Source: Coraliomargarita sinensis
Lineage (GTDB): Bacteria; Verrucomicrobiota; Verrucomicrobiia; Opitutales; Coraliomargaritaceae
Length of the DNA stretch: 64,000 nucleotides
Assembly (NCBI RefSeq): GCF_003185655.1
Contig: NZ_QHJQ01000003.1
Coordinates: forward strand, 248,001-312,000
Direction: 5' to 3'
In this document: positions 9,048 through 18,521 of the stretch, in pieces
How the letters are laid out: each line of letters opens with the position of its first letter
How positions within the stretch are numbered: the first letter of the stretch is position 1
Notes under the pieces: generated by a model
The model's database searches: none
Told to the model about the DNA's origin: nothing
The model's input: only the letters and a program-made list of their open reading frames with translations
Made by a program: the position numbers and the translations under genes

Positions 9048-10040
9048 CTAAAACCCACGCTCTTTAAGATCGCTTATGGTCTGGTTAAGCGCGTCTTTCA
9101 TCGTGTACCCCAGTGCAACTCCCAAGTCGTGCTCTGCCTGCGCACAATCAAAGTAATGATCCTTCGCGAGCTCGACCGCCACGAAACGGGTGATTGGAGG
9201 TTCGCCGGACCTGTTGAACAATTTCCAGACCAATTCGCCCACACCTCCTGCCGCATAGGCCAAGGGCAGAGGAATCTTTTTTGTCAGTGGCGGGTGTCCG
9301 AGTCCTTCCAGTACCTGATTCAACCAAGGCCAGATTTCGACCGGTTGTCCCTGCGAAATAAAATAGGCCTGCCCGGCCCCGCGCCCGGAATCGAGTGCAT
9401 CGAAGGCGGCGAGATGGGCTGCCGCCACGTCTTTGACAAAAGACACATCCACCCGGTTGCGGCCGTCGCCTACGATTTTCAAACGCCCGGCTTTAACGCT
9501 CTCCACCACGCGGGGCAGCAGATGCGGGTCTCCCGGCCCGAAAACCAGATGGGGCCGCAGTGCGACCACTTTCAACGAATCCGTATTGGCAGCCAGTACT
9601 TCCTGCTCGGCGATTGCTTTGGTATGGGCGTAATGACAGAGCCAGTTCTTCCCATAGGGCAACTCGTTCCCCTGCCCCCTGAACGGTTGACGATTAAAGA
9701 CCACGCTGGGCGTGCTGGTGTAAACCAGACGAGTGACCCCGTGCGCCTGACAGGCTTCGACCACGTTTTTGGTGCCGACGACATTGGCCTGATAATAGCT
9801 GTCCCATGAGCCCCAAACCCCCGCCTTGGCCGCAACATGAAACACCGCGTCAACTCCGGCAACGGCATCGGAAACAGACTGATTATCGGCAAGATCGCCA
9901 CAGATAACCTCAACTCCCTTTGCTTCAAGCTTAGGCTGGGGAGAGCGCCCCAGACTTCTCACCGCATAGCCACGCGCAAGCAACAGATCGACAATATACC
10001 CGCCGACAAAGCCGCCCCCACCGGTCACTAAAATCTTCAT
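9048..10040 (-). CDS. oleD: OleD-like NAD(P)-dependent 2-alkyl-3-oxoalkanoate reductase
   Basis: A 330-residue extended short-chain dehydrogenase. The Rossmann motif is TGGGGFVGGYIV (residues 6-17), the SDR signature CGDLAD follows, and YTSTPSVVF and the catalytic HYAHTKAIAEQ (YxxxK) are present. The sequence pattern and the OleC gene directly upstream on the same strand point to OleD, which reduces the OleA product 2-alkyl-3-ketoacid to the beta-hydroxy acid used by OleC in long-chain olefin biosynthesis. oleA and oleB are not in the window. A sterol/NAD epimerase function is the alternative if the context is misleading. Spacing from oleC is 101 bases. Confidence 0.8.
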   Translation of the reverse strand: MKILVTGGGGFVGGYIVDLLLARGYAVRSLGRSPQPKLEAKGVEVICGDLADNQSVSDAVAGVDAVFHVAAKAGVWGSWDSYYQANVVGTKNVVEACQAHGVTRLVYTSTPSVVFNRQPFRGQGNELPYGKNWLCHYAHTKAIAEQEVLAANTDSLKVVALRPHLVFGPGDPHLLPRVVESVKAGRLKIVGDGRNRVDVSFVKDVAAAHLAAFDALDSGRGAGQAYFISQGQPVEIWPWLNQVLEGLGHPPLTKKIPLPLAYAAGGVGELVWKLFNRSGEPPITRFVAVELAKDHYFDCAQAEHDLGVALGYTMKDALNQTISDLKERGF

Positions 10041-10141
10041 GCCCTGAATTAGAAGAAGCCAACAAGCGAGTGCGAGCCCCGAGTCATACCAATTCTTTGT
10101 TTCACTCCGCTCATGCTCCTTCTATCGCAGAGGCTCAGGCT

Positions 10142-11764
10142 TCAATTTTCCATTGAGTACTTCTCCGCAAGCGACAAGCGATGAATCTTCGCGTTGTGCC
10201 GCACATCGACGGGGAACGATTTTTCGAAAAAGAATCGCTCAATACACTGTGTCACCGCGTTTGCTCGAGCCAGTTGTCCAAGCTCTGAACAGAATTCTTC
10301 CTTATCCGCTTCGCTCGATGGATAATGCCCTGGTTCGGGCTCAATCACGACAGCCGGATGACCACCGCCGGTATCGATCAAGGCCGAGCGATAAACTTTG
10401 GCATGCTGGTTAAAAATAGCCTCGCAGCAATCCGTGTAGAGGGGACCGTTTTGGGTCAGCACCCGCTCGACCATGCGACCACAAAACCAGATACGGCCCG
10501 CTGCGTCGAATTTACCAAGGTCCCCCATGCGGTGCCAGTGCCCTTCGCCATCTGCAATTTTTGATCGGGCATCCGCTTCCGGAAGCTTGTCATACCCCCG
10601 GGTCACCGAAGGCCCTTTGACAATCAGCTCACCCACTTCTCCAGCATGAAGCACTTTCGACCCCTCGATCGACTCGATGGGGCCATTGGAGGCTTCAATC
10701 ACTCTAACCTCAACCCCGGGCAAAGGCTTCCCCACACAAGTGCCTTCTCCCCGACGGGTTTGTGCAGCCGTATGCTTCAGCACTTCACTGGCAGATATGG
10801 AACTTACCGGCAGGGCTTCGGTGGCGCCATAGGGCGTATGAATCTCCCCGTTCGGAATGACCGCCTGCATTCTTTCCATCAAAGCCGGCGGAACGGGGGC
10901 ACCGGCCATCAGGATACGTTTTACACTCGGTAAAGTCACCTCCCGCGCCTCGCAGTAACGAGCAATTATTGTCCACAGCGCGGGTGAACCGAAGCTGTTA
11001 CTCACTTGATTTTGCTGGATGGCGCGGACGATTTTTTCCGGATCGACCGTCGCCGGACGGCTCGGATTCATTTCCGGGACGATCGTGCACATGCCCAGAG
11101 CCGGATTGAACAGAGCAAAAACGGGAAGCATGGGCAAGTCCACCTCCCCCGGCCCAATCCCATACTGCGAGCGAATGGCTTCGACCTGGGCCATGAACAT
11201 CCCATGTTCATAAAGAACGCCTTTGGCGGGTCCGGTCGAACCGGATGTGAAAAGTATGGCAGCAAGCTCGTCAGACGCCGAATCGGCCACGGGATAAGCA
11301 TCCCCCCGTGCATCCGATAACAACTTCCGGGAAAAACCGCGGTTCACCGTTACCTTGACGCGAACGCCAGCAAAGCTCGAGCGGAAGATGCGCGAAATCC
11401 AGATCGCAGCCGGTATGCCGACAATGGCTTCAGGACGGGAATGTCGCACACATTTCAAAAACCGCCTCAGGCCCATTCCTGGATCGATCACGATGGGAAC
11501 GGCCCCAATTTTAAAAAGCGCAAAGACAATCCGGATCAAATCCAAGCCGGGCTTCACCATAAGCAGCACGCGGGTGCCTCGACAGACACCAAGTTCAGAC
11601 AGGTAATGCGCGACTGCCGATGCGTCAGCCTCCAATTCGGCAAAACTTCGGGAAATATATTTTATCGAGCCTTCAGCCTCACGACCATCGGGTGCACGCA
11701 CAGCAGGACCGTCCGGCTGACGACGGGCCTGTGCGGCAAGAAAGTGAGCAACGTTGTGCGGCAT
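10142..11764 (-). CDS. oleC: OleC-like beta-lactone synthetase (AMP-forming ligase family)
   Basis: A 540-residue ANL-superfamily adenylating enzyme. The AMP-binding P-loop is ILFTSGSTGPAKGVLYEHG, the A5-like block is IHTPYGATEALPV, and the hinge region is HRMGDLGKFDAAGRIWFCGR. The family resemblance is to OleC, which cyclises 2-alkyl-3-hydroxy acids to cis-beta-lactones that OleB decarboxylates to olefins. The A10 lysine region (VDVRHNAKIHR) is near the C-terminus. ATG at 11764 is natural. Upstream is a 355-base non-coding stretch with a large inverted repeat and the glnK terminator, so oleC probably has its own promoter. Confidence 0.82.
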   Translation of the reverse strand: MPHNVAHFLAAQARRQPDGPAVRAPDGREAEGSIKYISRSFAELEADASAVAHYLSELGVCRGTRVLLMVKPGLDLIRIVFALFKIGAVPIVIDPGMGLRRFLKCVRHSRPEAIVGIPAAIWISRIFRSSFAGVRVKVTVNRGFSRKLLSDARGDAYPVADSASDELAAILFTSGSTGPAKGVLYEHGMFMAQVEAIRSQYGIGPGEVDLPMLPVFALFNPALGMCTIVPEMNPSRPATVDPEKIVRAIQQNQVSNSFGSPALWTIIARYCEAREVTLPSVKRILMAGAPVPPALMERMQAVIPNGEIHTPYGATEALPVSSISASEVLKHTAAQTRRGEGTCVGKPLPGVEVRVIEASNGPIESIEGSKVLHAGEVGELIVKGPSVTRGYDKLPEADARSKIADGEGHWHRMGDLGKFDAAGRIWFCGRMVERVLTQNGPLYTDCCEAIFNQHAKVYRSALIDTGGGHPAVVIEPEPGHYPSSEADKEEFCSELGQLARANAVTQCIERFFFEKSFPVDVRHNAKIHRLSLAEKYSMEN

Positions 11765-11916
11765 GGCCCCGAGGAAGAAGGAATTTTGAAAAGGTGGAAA
11801 GCCTCAATCGCCAACCTGACGCGTCGACGTCGCAGGCTCATGGTTCTGCCGGCAAGGGATGAAAGATCAATTTTGGAGAAACTGAGTGTGCCGATCAAAA
11901 TCCTTGACCTGTAAAG

Positions 11917-12041
11917 GCTGCGCTTGCGCATGCCTGGATGCGCAAAAATTCATACAAAGCCTATATACGGGAAAACCTGAACAAAAAACCCGATGTATCG
12001 GTGTTATTCGGCCTTGGAATACTGGCATGCGCAAGCGCAGC
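11917..12041. repeat. 18-bp perfect inverted repeat enclosing about 90 bp
   Basis: GCTGCGCTTGCGCATGCC at 11917-11934 is the exact reverse complement of GGCATGCGCAAGCGCAGC at 12024-12041. Inside is a smaller palindrome CCGAT-GT-ATCGG near 11990-12002. No reading frame of note lies within. The 125-bp unit sits between the glnK terminator and the oleC start. It could be a MITE-like element, a structured RNA leader or a protein-binding site. No flanking target-site duplication is evident. Confidence 0.7.
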
Positions 12042-12054
12042 TCCACTGATGATA

Positions 12055-12089
12055 CAAAAAACGGCCACCCCGCGAGGAGTGGCCGTTCG
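12055..12089 (-). terminator. Rho-independent terminator of the amtB-glnK operon
   Basis: Read on the reverse strand, AACGGCCACTCC, a short TCGC loop and GGGGTGGCCGTT form a stem of about 11 bp ending in a T run (AAAAAAC on the + strand at 12055-12061). It lies about 30 bases past the glnK stop. Confidence 0.85.
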
Positions 12090-12119
12090 TTGATTGCTAG
12101 AGAATTCTCTCCGTCAGGC

Positions 12120-12503
<384 letters not shown>

Positions 12504-13958
12504 TTAGCGGGAGCTCGCTGCGAAATCAGGATAAGCTTCCTGGCCGTGCTCACCGATGTCGAGACCTTCAGCCTCTTCCTCGGGAGAAACACGAATACCG
12601 ATGGTTACCTTCAGGATACCGAAGAGGATAATCGAGAAGATGAATGCAGCGGCGGAAACGGCAAGCGTACCGATAAGCTGTGTCATGAAGACAGCACCAC
12701 CGAAAATACCGACAGCGATAGTACCCCAGATACCACAGACACCGTGTACGGAGATGGCACCAACCGGATCGTCGATCTTAATCTTATCGAAGAAGATAAT
12801 CGAGAAGACGACAATCACACCGGCGATAGCGCCGACGATGATGGAAGCACCAGGCCCCATGGCATCGGCACCGGCAGTGATACCGACAAGACCGGCAAGG
12901 ATGCCGTTAAGCGCCATCGAAAGGTCGGGTTTCTTGAGGAAGACCCAGGAAACGACGATCGAAGCGAGTGCGCCTGCGGTTGCGGCCAGAGCGGTCGTGG
13001 TGAATACCAGACCAAGACCAGCGGGGTTGGCCGAAAGAACCGAACCACCGTTGAACCCGAACCAGCCGAGAAAAAGGAGGAAGACACCAATCGTCGCCAG
13101 CGGCATGCTGTGACCGAGAATCGGCTTGATCTTGCCGTCGACATACTTGCCAGCGCGCGGTCCGAGAATCATCACACAGGCCAGGGCAGCGAAACCGCCG
13201 AAAGCGTGAACCACAGTGGAACCGGCGAAGTCGTAGAAGCCACCTTCAAGGCCACCGAGCCAGCCACCACCCCAGTGCCATGAACCGACAACCGGGTAAG
13301 CGATCGCAACGAGCAGTGTAGCGAAGATCATAAAGCTACCAAGTTTCACACGTTCAGCAACAGCACCGGATACGATCGTTGCGGCAGTTGCGGCAAACAT
13401 GGCTTGGAAAATGAAGTCACCGTAAGCGGTCATGGCGAGGCCGACACCACCGTAATCAAAAGTGTCCATACCCGGACCGCTGAGGTCACCGATGAAACCA
13501 CCGATAGAGAACCAGCCGTTGAAATCTCCGGGATAATGCGTGTTGAAGCCGATGACGGCGTACGAGATGATACCAATCGAGATGATGAACACGTTCTTGA
13601 ACATGATGTTCACGGCGTTCTTCGATTGAGTCAGACCCGATTCGAGTGTGGCGAAGCCGAGGTGCATGATGAACACGAGGGCCGCAGCAATCACAGTCCA
13701 CAACATGGAGGTTGTGAAGAAATCGAATGCGTAGGCGTATTCGCCTTGAGCTTGGAGCAAGGCGAGGTAGTCACCAGCGAGTTCATCTCCAGATGCAACA
13801 GCCGCTTCGGCTGAAAGCACAAGAGTCGCAGCAGCTTCTTCAGCTGCCTCGGCTACTTCAGCGACTTCCTCCGGCATGTCCTGTGCGCCGAGCGTGCCGG
13901 ACGTCAGAAACGCCGAGCTGCCAAGCAGCAGAGCGAGAAGGTATTTTTTTATCTTCAT
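12504..13958 (-). CDS. amtB: ammonium transporter
   Basis: A 484-residue Amt/MEP/Rh channel for ammonium uptake at the inner membrane. Residues 1-25 are a signal peptide (KKYLLALLLGSSAFLTSG), followed by an unusual alanine/glutamate-rich linker of about 40 residues, then about 11 transmembrane segments. Family signatures include FATLESGLTQSKNAVNI, GSWHWGGGW, DFAGSTVVHAFGG and HGVCGIWGT. The twin channel histidines lie in the HAFGG and HGVCG blocks. It is the promoter-proximal gene of the amtB-glnK operon and its sigma-54 promoter lies about 96 bases upstream. Confidence 0.95.
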   Translation of the reverse strand: MKIKKYLLALLLGSSAFLTSGTLGAQDMPEEVAEVAEAAEEAAATLVLSAEAAVASGDELAGDYLALLQAQGEYAYAFDFFTTSMLWTVIAAALVFIMHLGFATLESGLTQSKNAVNIMFKNVFIISIGIISYAVIGFNTHYPGDFNGWFSIGGFIGDLSGPGMDTFDYGGVGLAMTAYGDFIFQAMFAATAATIVSGAVAERVKLGSFMIFATLLVAIAYPVVGSWHWGGGWLGGLEGGFYDFAGSTVVHAFGGFAALACVMILGPRAGKYVDGKIKPILGHSMPLATIGVFLLFLGWFGFNGGSVLSANPAGLGLVFTTTALAATAGALASIVVSWVFLKKPDLSMALNGILAGLVGITAGADAMGPGASIIVGAIAGVIVVFSIIFFDKIKIDDPVGAISVHGVCGIWGTIAVGIFGGAVFMTQLIGTLAVSAAAFIFSIILFGILKVTIGIRVSPEEEAEGLDIGEHGQEAYPDFAASSR

Positions 13959-14053
13959 TGTATTATTTTGTCAGGTTATTGCTTTTTTAGATTTGGGAGG
14001 GAGCGGATGAGTGAGGCTCCTACCGGAACGCGAAAACGCGAACACCACATCTA

Positions 14054-14070
14054 AGCAACCCCTGTGCCAA
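14054..14070 (-). promoter_or_regulatory. sigma-54 (RpoN) -24/-12 promoter for amtB-glnK
   Basis: On the reverse strand the sequence is TTGGCACAGGGGTTGCT. It matches the RpoN consensus YTGGCACgN4TTGCW in the -24 GG, the -12 GC and their spacing. Transcription would start near 14042, giving a leader of about 85 bases before amtB. The remaining bases to 14328 are AT-rich with no gene. I could not identify an NtrC-type enhancer site by eye. Confidence 0.85.
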
Positions 14071-14328
14071 CTGAACCTGACCCGATCACAGAAGCGTCAA
14101 AAAGCCTCTTCCCAGCCGATACAATGAGAGCTTTAAAAATCTTTAAGTCCTAATAAACAGATACTTATAGATTTTTGTAAAATTTTGCGTAATTTTCGCA
14201 ATCTCTTTGGATCCCGACCGTGCCTTCCCCGTTCTCTTGCAAACAAAAACGAACTGTTCCCAACGACCTGTGCCGAAAGTTGATACCGCAACTCACCGCA
14301 ACCGGGGTGCCTGACTACGCCACGAAAA

Positions 14329-15243
14329 TCAGCTCTTCAGGAGCGCCGCGTAGCCCTCGCGGTAGGACCTGTATTTCGGCTCCCAACCCAGTTGAGCTCT
14401 GGCTTTTCGGTTGGAAACGATTCGATCCGGCATACGTCCGCCCCGCCGCTTCAACCGTGGCGGAATATCGTTGGGATCGAATTCCGGGACCGGCAATCCA
14501 AGCCGGTCCGCCAGGAAGGTCAGCACCGTCTCTTTGGGCGCAGCCTCGTCATCGGCGATATTATAGACGCCGGAGGGGGCCCTGACCGCCAGTGCCACCA
14601 GGACTGCGCTCACGATATCGTCGCGGTGAATCATATTCATATGATAATCGCCCCGGCCAGGAATCGTGCCGCGTCGCTCTTTTAACTGATTGAGCAGAAA
14701 GTGTCGCGCGGGCCCGTAGATACCAGCCAGGCGAAAGACATACCAGGCGCCGAATAACTCGGCATGCGTTTCAATCAAATGCTCGGATTCGATCAGCACT
14801 TGTCCGGTGGCAGGGGCGCCGGAAGTCTCCGTATCTTCGTCCACGACCACGCCGCCATCCTGTGCATAGACGGAGGTGCTGCTGGTGTAGAGGTAGCTAC
14901 GTATCTTTTGGGTTTTCGCCCATTCGAGAATGCGCCGCTGACCCTCCACGTAGGACTTATGGTACCCGTCCAACCCGCCACCTGCGGAGCTGACACAATT
15001 GACCACCGCGGCATAACTTTCCCGCAGTTGGTTTTTCCAATCCTGAGAGTCCAAGTCGGCCACAATGACTTCGGAGACGCCCAGCGCCCGAAGCTCATCC
15101 GCACGCTCCGGATTGCGGGTGAGTGCGCCCACCCGAACCCCTCGCTGGATCAAGACCGCCGCCAGAGCAGTCCCGACATAGCCGCAGCCAAAGATCATAA
15201 CTGATTCGGGGAAGTCGCTTTTTTCTGTGTCTTTTGATGTCAT
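14329..15243 (-). CDS. atypical SDR-family NAD(P)-binding protein (YeeZ-like)
   Basis: A 304-residue Rossmann-fold protein of the extended SDR superfamily. The nucleotide-binding motif is [13 protein letters not shown] (residues 15-27), a GxGYVG form typical of atypical SDRs of the YeeZ type. [11 protein letters not shown] and [12 protein letters not shown] follow, and [12 protein letters not shown] corresponds to the substrate-pocket loop. The canonical YxxxK active site is not evident at the usual place (the region reads [11 protein letters not shown]), so it may not be a standard dehydrogenase. It is divergent from hemF and the two 5' ends nearly abut. Confidence 0.8.
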   Translation of the reverse strand: MTSKDTEKSDFPESVMIFGCGYVGTALAAVLIQRGVRVGALTRNPERADELRALGVSEVIVADLDSQDWKNQLRESYAAVVNCVSSAGGGLDGYHKSYVEGQRRILEWAKTQKIRSYLYTSSTSVYAQDGGVVVDEDTETSGAPATGQVLIESEHLIETHAELFGAWYVFRLAGIYGPARHFLLNQLKERRGTIPGRGDYHMNMIHRDDIVSAVLVALAVRAPSGVYNIADDEAAPKETVLTFLADRLGLPVPEFDPNDIPPRLKRRGGRMPDRIVSNRKARAQLGWEPKYRSYREGYAALLKS

Positions 15244-15283
15244 GCTTGTCGAAAAGGATAAGCTGCGACAACATCCCGCTTTT

Positions 15284-16207
15284 ATGCAAACCGCAAAGCC
15301 AGAAAATGTCCGTGCCTATCTGCTCGATCTACAGGATCGAATTTGCGCTTCGCTTGAAGCTGAGGACGGCCGGGAGCACTTCCAGGAAGAGACCTGGCAG
15401 CGGGAGGAAGGAGGCGGTGGCCGCTCCCGCGTCATGGAAGGGGGAGCCGTCTTTGAGAAAGCCGGGATTAATTTCTCCGACGTTCGGGGAGCCCAACTCC
15501 CAGCCTCCGCCACAGCGGCACGCCCCCAACTGGCCGGAGGCAGCTTTCGCGCCATGGGTGTCTCATTGGTTTGCCATCCGGAGAATCCGCACGTGCCCAC
15601 CACGCACATGAACGTGCGCTTTTTCCACGCCGAGCCGAAAGAAGGCGAGCCCGTCTGGTGGTTCGGCGGCGGCTTTGACCTGACTCCCTACTACGGCCGC
15701 CGCGAGGATGCCATTCATTGGCACCGGACCGCCAAAGCCGCCTGCGACCCCTTTGGCGAAGAAATCTACCCCCAATTCAAACAGCAGTGCGACGACTATT
15801 TCTTTCTGGCTCATCGTAACGAACCGCGCGGCATCGGCGGCATTTTTTTTGATGACTACAATGACGGCGGTTTTGAGAATGCCTTTGCCCTGATGCAATC
15901 GGTGGGGGACCATTTCATTCCGGCTTACCAACCCATTGTTTCCCGCCGCAAGGGTGACCAGTACAGCGAGCCCGAGCGAAAATTCCAGCTTTACCGCCGC
16001 GGGCGCTATGTGGAGTTCAATCTGGTTTACGACCGCGGCACCCTATTCGGCCTCCAGTCGAAGGGCCGCACCGAATCGATCCTCATGTCACTCCCACCCC
16101 TCGTCCGCTGGGACTATGATTGGCACCCCGAACCGGGCAGCCCGGAAGCCGAACTTTACGACGTTTATCTAAAACCCAGCGACTGGGCAAGCAAGGTTGT
16201 TGGTTGA
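15284..16207 (+). CDS. hemF: oxygen-dependent coproporphyrinogen III oxidase
   Basis: Converts coproporphyrinogen III to protoporphyrinogen IX with O2 in heme biosynthesis. At 307 residues it has family length and shows SWQREEGG-like [59 protein letters not shown], and [19 protein letters not shown] at 15284 is chosen by alignment with the start of E. coli HemF from memory. ATG at 15242 would add 14 residues and almost touch the divergent SDR gene start. It lies 58 bases before hemE and probably shares its transcript. Confidence 0.95.
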   Translation: MQTAKPENVRAYLLDLQDRICASLEAEDGREHFQEETWQREEGGGGRSRVMEGGAVFEKAGINFSDVRGAQLPASATAARPQLAGGSFRAMGVSLVCHPENPHVPTTHMNVRFFHAEPKEGEPVWWFGGGFDLTPYYGRREDAIHWHRTAKAACDPFGEEIYPQFKQQCDDYFFLAHRNEPRGIGGIFFDDYNDGGFENAFALMQSVGDHFIPAYQPIVSRRKGDQYSEPERKFQLYRRGRYVEFNLVYDRGTLFGLQSKGRTESILMSLPPLVRWDYDWHPEPGSPEAELYDVYLKPSDWASKVVG

Positions 16208-16265
16208 TTGTTGTTAGTTGACTGCTAGAACCCACCCAAACAACCGCCAACGAACAACACCTCTC

Positions 16266-17297
16266 ATGACTCCCCGCGAACGATTTCTTGCCGCCGTCCA
16301 TCAGGAACCGGTAGACCGCCCGCCTATCTGGCTGATGCGCCAGGCCGGGCGCTATCTGCCGGAATACCGCGAGCTGAAAAAAAAGCACGATTTCCTCACC
16401 ATGGTGCGGACACCGGAACTGGCCACCGAGGTCACACTTCAACCGCTCAAGCGCTTCCCCCTGGATGCCGCCATTATCTTTTCCGACATCCTAGTCATCC
16501 CGGAAGCACTGGGGCAAGGCTATCACTTCCGGGATAAAGGCGGTATCGGAATGGACTATCTTCTGGATAGCCCCGAAAAAATCGAGAGCCTCGATTCGAC
16601 CAACATGGGGGAAAAGCTCGGATACGTGGGCGATGCCCTCCGCTTGACCCGTTCCAAGCTGGGCGAAGACACCGCCTTACTCGGCTTTTGCGGCTCCCCC
16701 TGGACCCTCGCCTGCTACATGCTTGAAGGCGGCTCGGCGAAGGACTTCACCGCGATCAAACAGCTCGCGCTCGGCCAGCCCGATCAATTCGAAGCTCTCA
16801 TGCGAAAGCTGAGCGCTGCCATCATCGAGTACCTCCACATGCAAATCGACGCCGGGGTGGATGCCGTGCAGATCTTCGACTCCTGGGGCGCCATTTGCCC
16901 GGACAACCACTATGAATCCTGGTCGCTGCGCTGGATCCACCATATCGTTCACGAACTCAAAGGACGGGCCCCCGTCATCCTCTATGCCAAGGGCATGGGC
17001 CACAAATCCGCCGACCTCATGCATACCGGGGCAAAGGTCATCAGCCTCGACTGGACGATCAACCTCCGTCGTGCGCGGCAAACCATCGGCCACGGTGCTG
17101 CCGTTCAAGGCAATCTCGACCCGGTCATTCTCACCACCACTCCCGAAATCACCCGCCGCGAAGCGCGACGCGTGCTCGAGGATGCCGGCCGCATGCCCGG
17201 TTACATCTTTAATCTGGGGCACGGCATGATCCCGACCGCAAAAATCGAATGCGTGGAGGCACTGATGGAAACTGTGACCGGCCGGGCAAACGCCTAG
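16266..17297 (+). CDS. hemE: uroporphyrinogen decarboxylase
   Basis: Decarboxylates uroporphyrinogen III to coproporphyrinogen III, two steps before HemF acts. The 343-residue protein begins MTPRERFLAAVHQEPVDRPP and contains the invariant LMRQAGRYLPEY, FSDILVIPEALGQ, GFCGSPWTLACYMLEG, VDAVQIFDSWG, and FNLGHGMIPTAKIE motifs. ATG at 16266 begins the homology. The gap to hemF holds a low-complexity GTT/TTG-rich run (about 16198-16225). No lesion seen. Confidence 0.96.
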   Translation: MTPRERFLAAVHQEPVDRPPIWLMRQAGRYLPEYRELKKKHDFLTMVRTPELATEVTLQPLKRFPLDAAIIFSDILVIPEALGQGYHFRDKGGIGMDYLLDSPEKIESLDSTNMGEKLGYVGDALRLTRSKLGEDTALLGFCGSPWTLACYMLEGGSAKDFTAIKQLALGQPDQFEALMRKLSAAIIEYLHMQIDAGVDAVQIFDSWGAICPDNHYESWSLRWIHHIVHELKGRAPVILYAKGMGHKSADLMHTGAKVISLDWTINLRRARQTIGHGAAVQGNLDPVILTTTPEITRREARRVLEDAGRMPGYIFNLGHGMIPTAKIECVEALMETVTGRANA

Positions 17298-17310
17298 GCA
17301 GCCGGACCTT

Positions 17311-18216
17311 TCAGACTTTGCGACGCAGGGCGAGAACTCCGCTGGCCACAGTCAACAGGAAGGCGACAGTGCTCGGCTCGGGCACGGGGTTGGCGTCGAT
17401 GAAAGTTTGTATCCCATCATTGCCGTTCGTATCTTGGTCGTCGTAATTGCCGACATAAGTTGCACCTAAGATGGTCGAACTATTTCTGATGTACCAATTT
17501 ATCCCGACGATAGTGAGTCCTCCCTGCGAATTTTCGACAAACAAGGGAGCTCCCGAATCGCCGCCTTGGAGCATGGCCTCGTAAGTTACACCCGAAGCCC
17601 CGTCATCTGTAGCCTCGAAGGCGCTGCCTGTGCCCCCGGGGGCCGTAACACTCGATTGAAAACCGTCCAGAACGTTGCGACCGACCGCCATATTCTGACT
17701 CGTCGGCCAACCGGTTGGCGAGCGGCCCAGGATATAGGCGTTTGCCCCGTTGTATGGGGAGTTTTGCAGGTCACCGTTGTTTACAATGTCCTCCGTTGCG
17801 AAATCGTAAAAAGTAAACCCCGAAGGAAGCGCACTATCCAAGGTACCAACCAGAATATCCGTGCCCTGGATTTGCTGTCGGTTAGAACTGATCGTCCGAT
17901 TCACACTCGTTCCGTTCGGATCGTTACTTGCGTAAAAGGTAACAGTGGATCCTACAGCTGGATCGGCGTGGTTTGCAGTGATGTAGACATTTTCGCTTAT
18001 CATCGTCACCCAACCGGCACCACCCGAACCTGTCCCGTTGAAGCCAACACCGGAAAGGTCAAACTGGTCCGCGACAAAACTGTTGTCATTGGCGAAACGG
18101 TCATTCGTCAAGGTGTCGTAGTTCGCAATCTGAATCGCAGCGAGCGGCGAGACGAACGTCAGCAACAAGAATCCGCTCCTCGCCGCGGCACCTAAGGAAA
18201 CCTTTGCCTGAACCAT
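17311..18216 (-). CDS. trypsin-like serine protease with PEP-CTERM anchor
   Basis: A 301-residue exported protein. A signal peptide (about 1-27) leads into a chymotrypsin-fold domain with a plausible triad: His83 in ITANHAD (compare TAAHC), Asp120 in GTDILVGTL and Ser221 in QGGDSGAPLF. The C-terminus PVPEPSTVAFLLTVASG plus ALRRKV is a complete PEP-CTERM sorting signal: PEP motif, hydrophobic helix and basic tail. In the family this tail is processed by an exosortase and directs the protein to the cell surface or EPS. No exosortase gene is in the window. A protease fused to PEP-CTERM is uncommon. Confidence 0.82.
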   Translation of the reverse strand: MVQAKVSLGAAARSGFLLLTFVSPLAAIQIANYDTLTNDRFANDNSFVADQFDLSGVGFNGTGSGGAGWVTMISENVYITANHADPAVGSTVTFYASNDPNGTSVNRTISSNRQQIQGTDILVGTLDSALPSGFTFYDFATEDIVNNGDLQNSPYNGANAYILGRSPTGWPTSQNMAVGRNVLDGFQSSVTAPGGTGSAFEATDDGASGVTYEAMLQGGDSGAPLFVENSQGGLTIVGINWYIRNSSTILGATYVGNYDDQDTNGNDGIQTFIDANPVPEPSTVAFLLTVASGVLALRRKV

Positions 18217-18375
18217 AGAATGAAAATAAACAGACCGGCTTCACCGTCAACGGGCAAATCCTTTTCTCGTCCTTATTTAAACTCTGTTTATTCTACCAGT
18301 CCTTGTTGTCACGGCGACAAATGCAATCCTCTCGGCAGCCCTGTCAGATTGTAACAACAATACATCCGGTCGATT

Positions 18376-18435
18376 GTAGCAGGGCAAACTCCTGCCTTTG
18401 CCTTCCGAGCTATGGTGGCCAGGTGCCGCCCTGGC
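18376..18435. repeat. GTAG-type intergenic palindrome with two hairpins
   Basis: GTAGC starts the element. GCAGG and CCTGC (18379-18383, 18391-18395) form one hairpin, and GCCAGG-TGCCGC-CCTGGC (18418-18435) a second. It lies in the 305-base gap between the protease gene start and the response regulator stop. Nothing else was found in that gap. Confidence 0.5.
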
Positions 18436-18521
18436 TCAACCTGCCGATCGCCTTGCCTCAAAAGCGCGGGATTCGGCGCAAGTTACGTGTCGGGCGACAA
18501 GTCGAACCGACTACAGAAAAA

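Noticed and set aside
11917..12041. Integron attC-like site
   Set aside because: The inverted repeat is perfect and far longer than attC arms, and the RYYYAAC/GTTRRRY end boxes and nearby integrase are absent.
16198..16230. GTT/TTG-rich run between hemF and hemE as a regulatory repeat
   Set aside because: It is irregular, about 30 bases, and shows no dyad or consistent unit; probably just low complexity.
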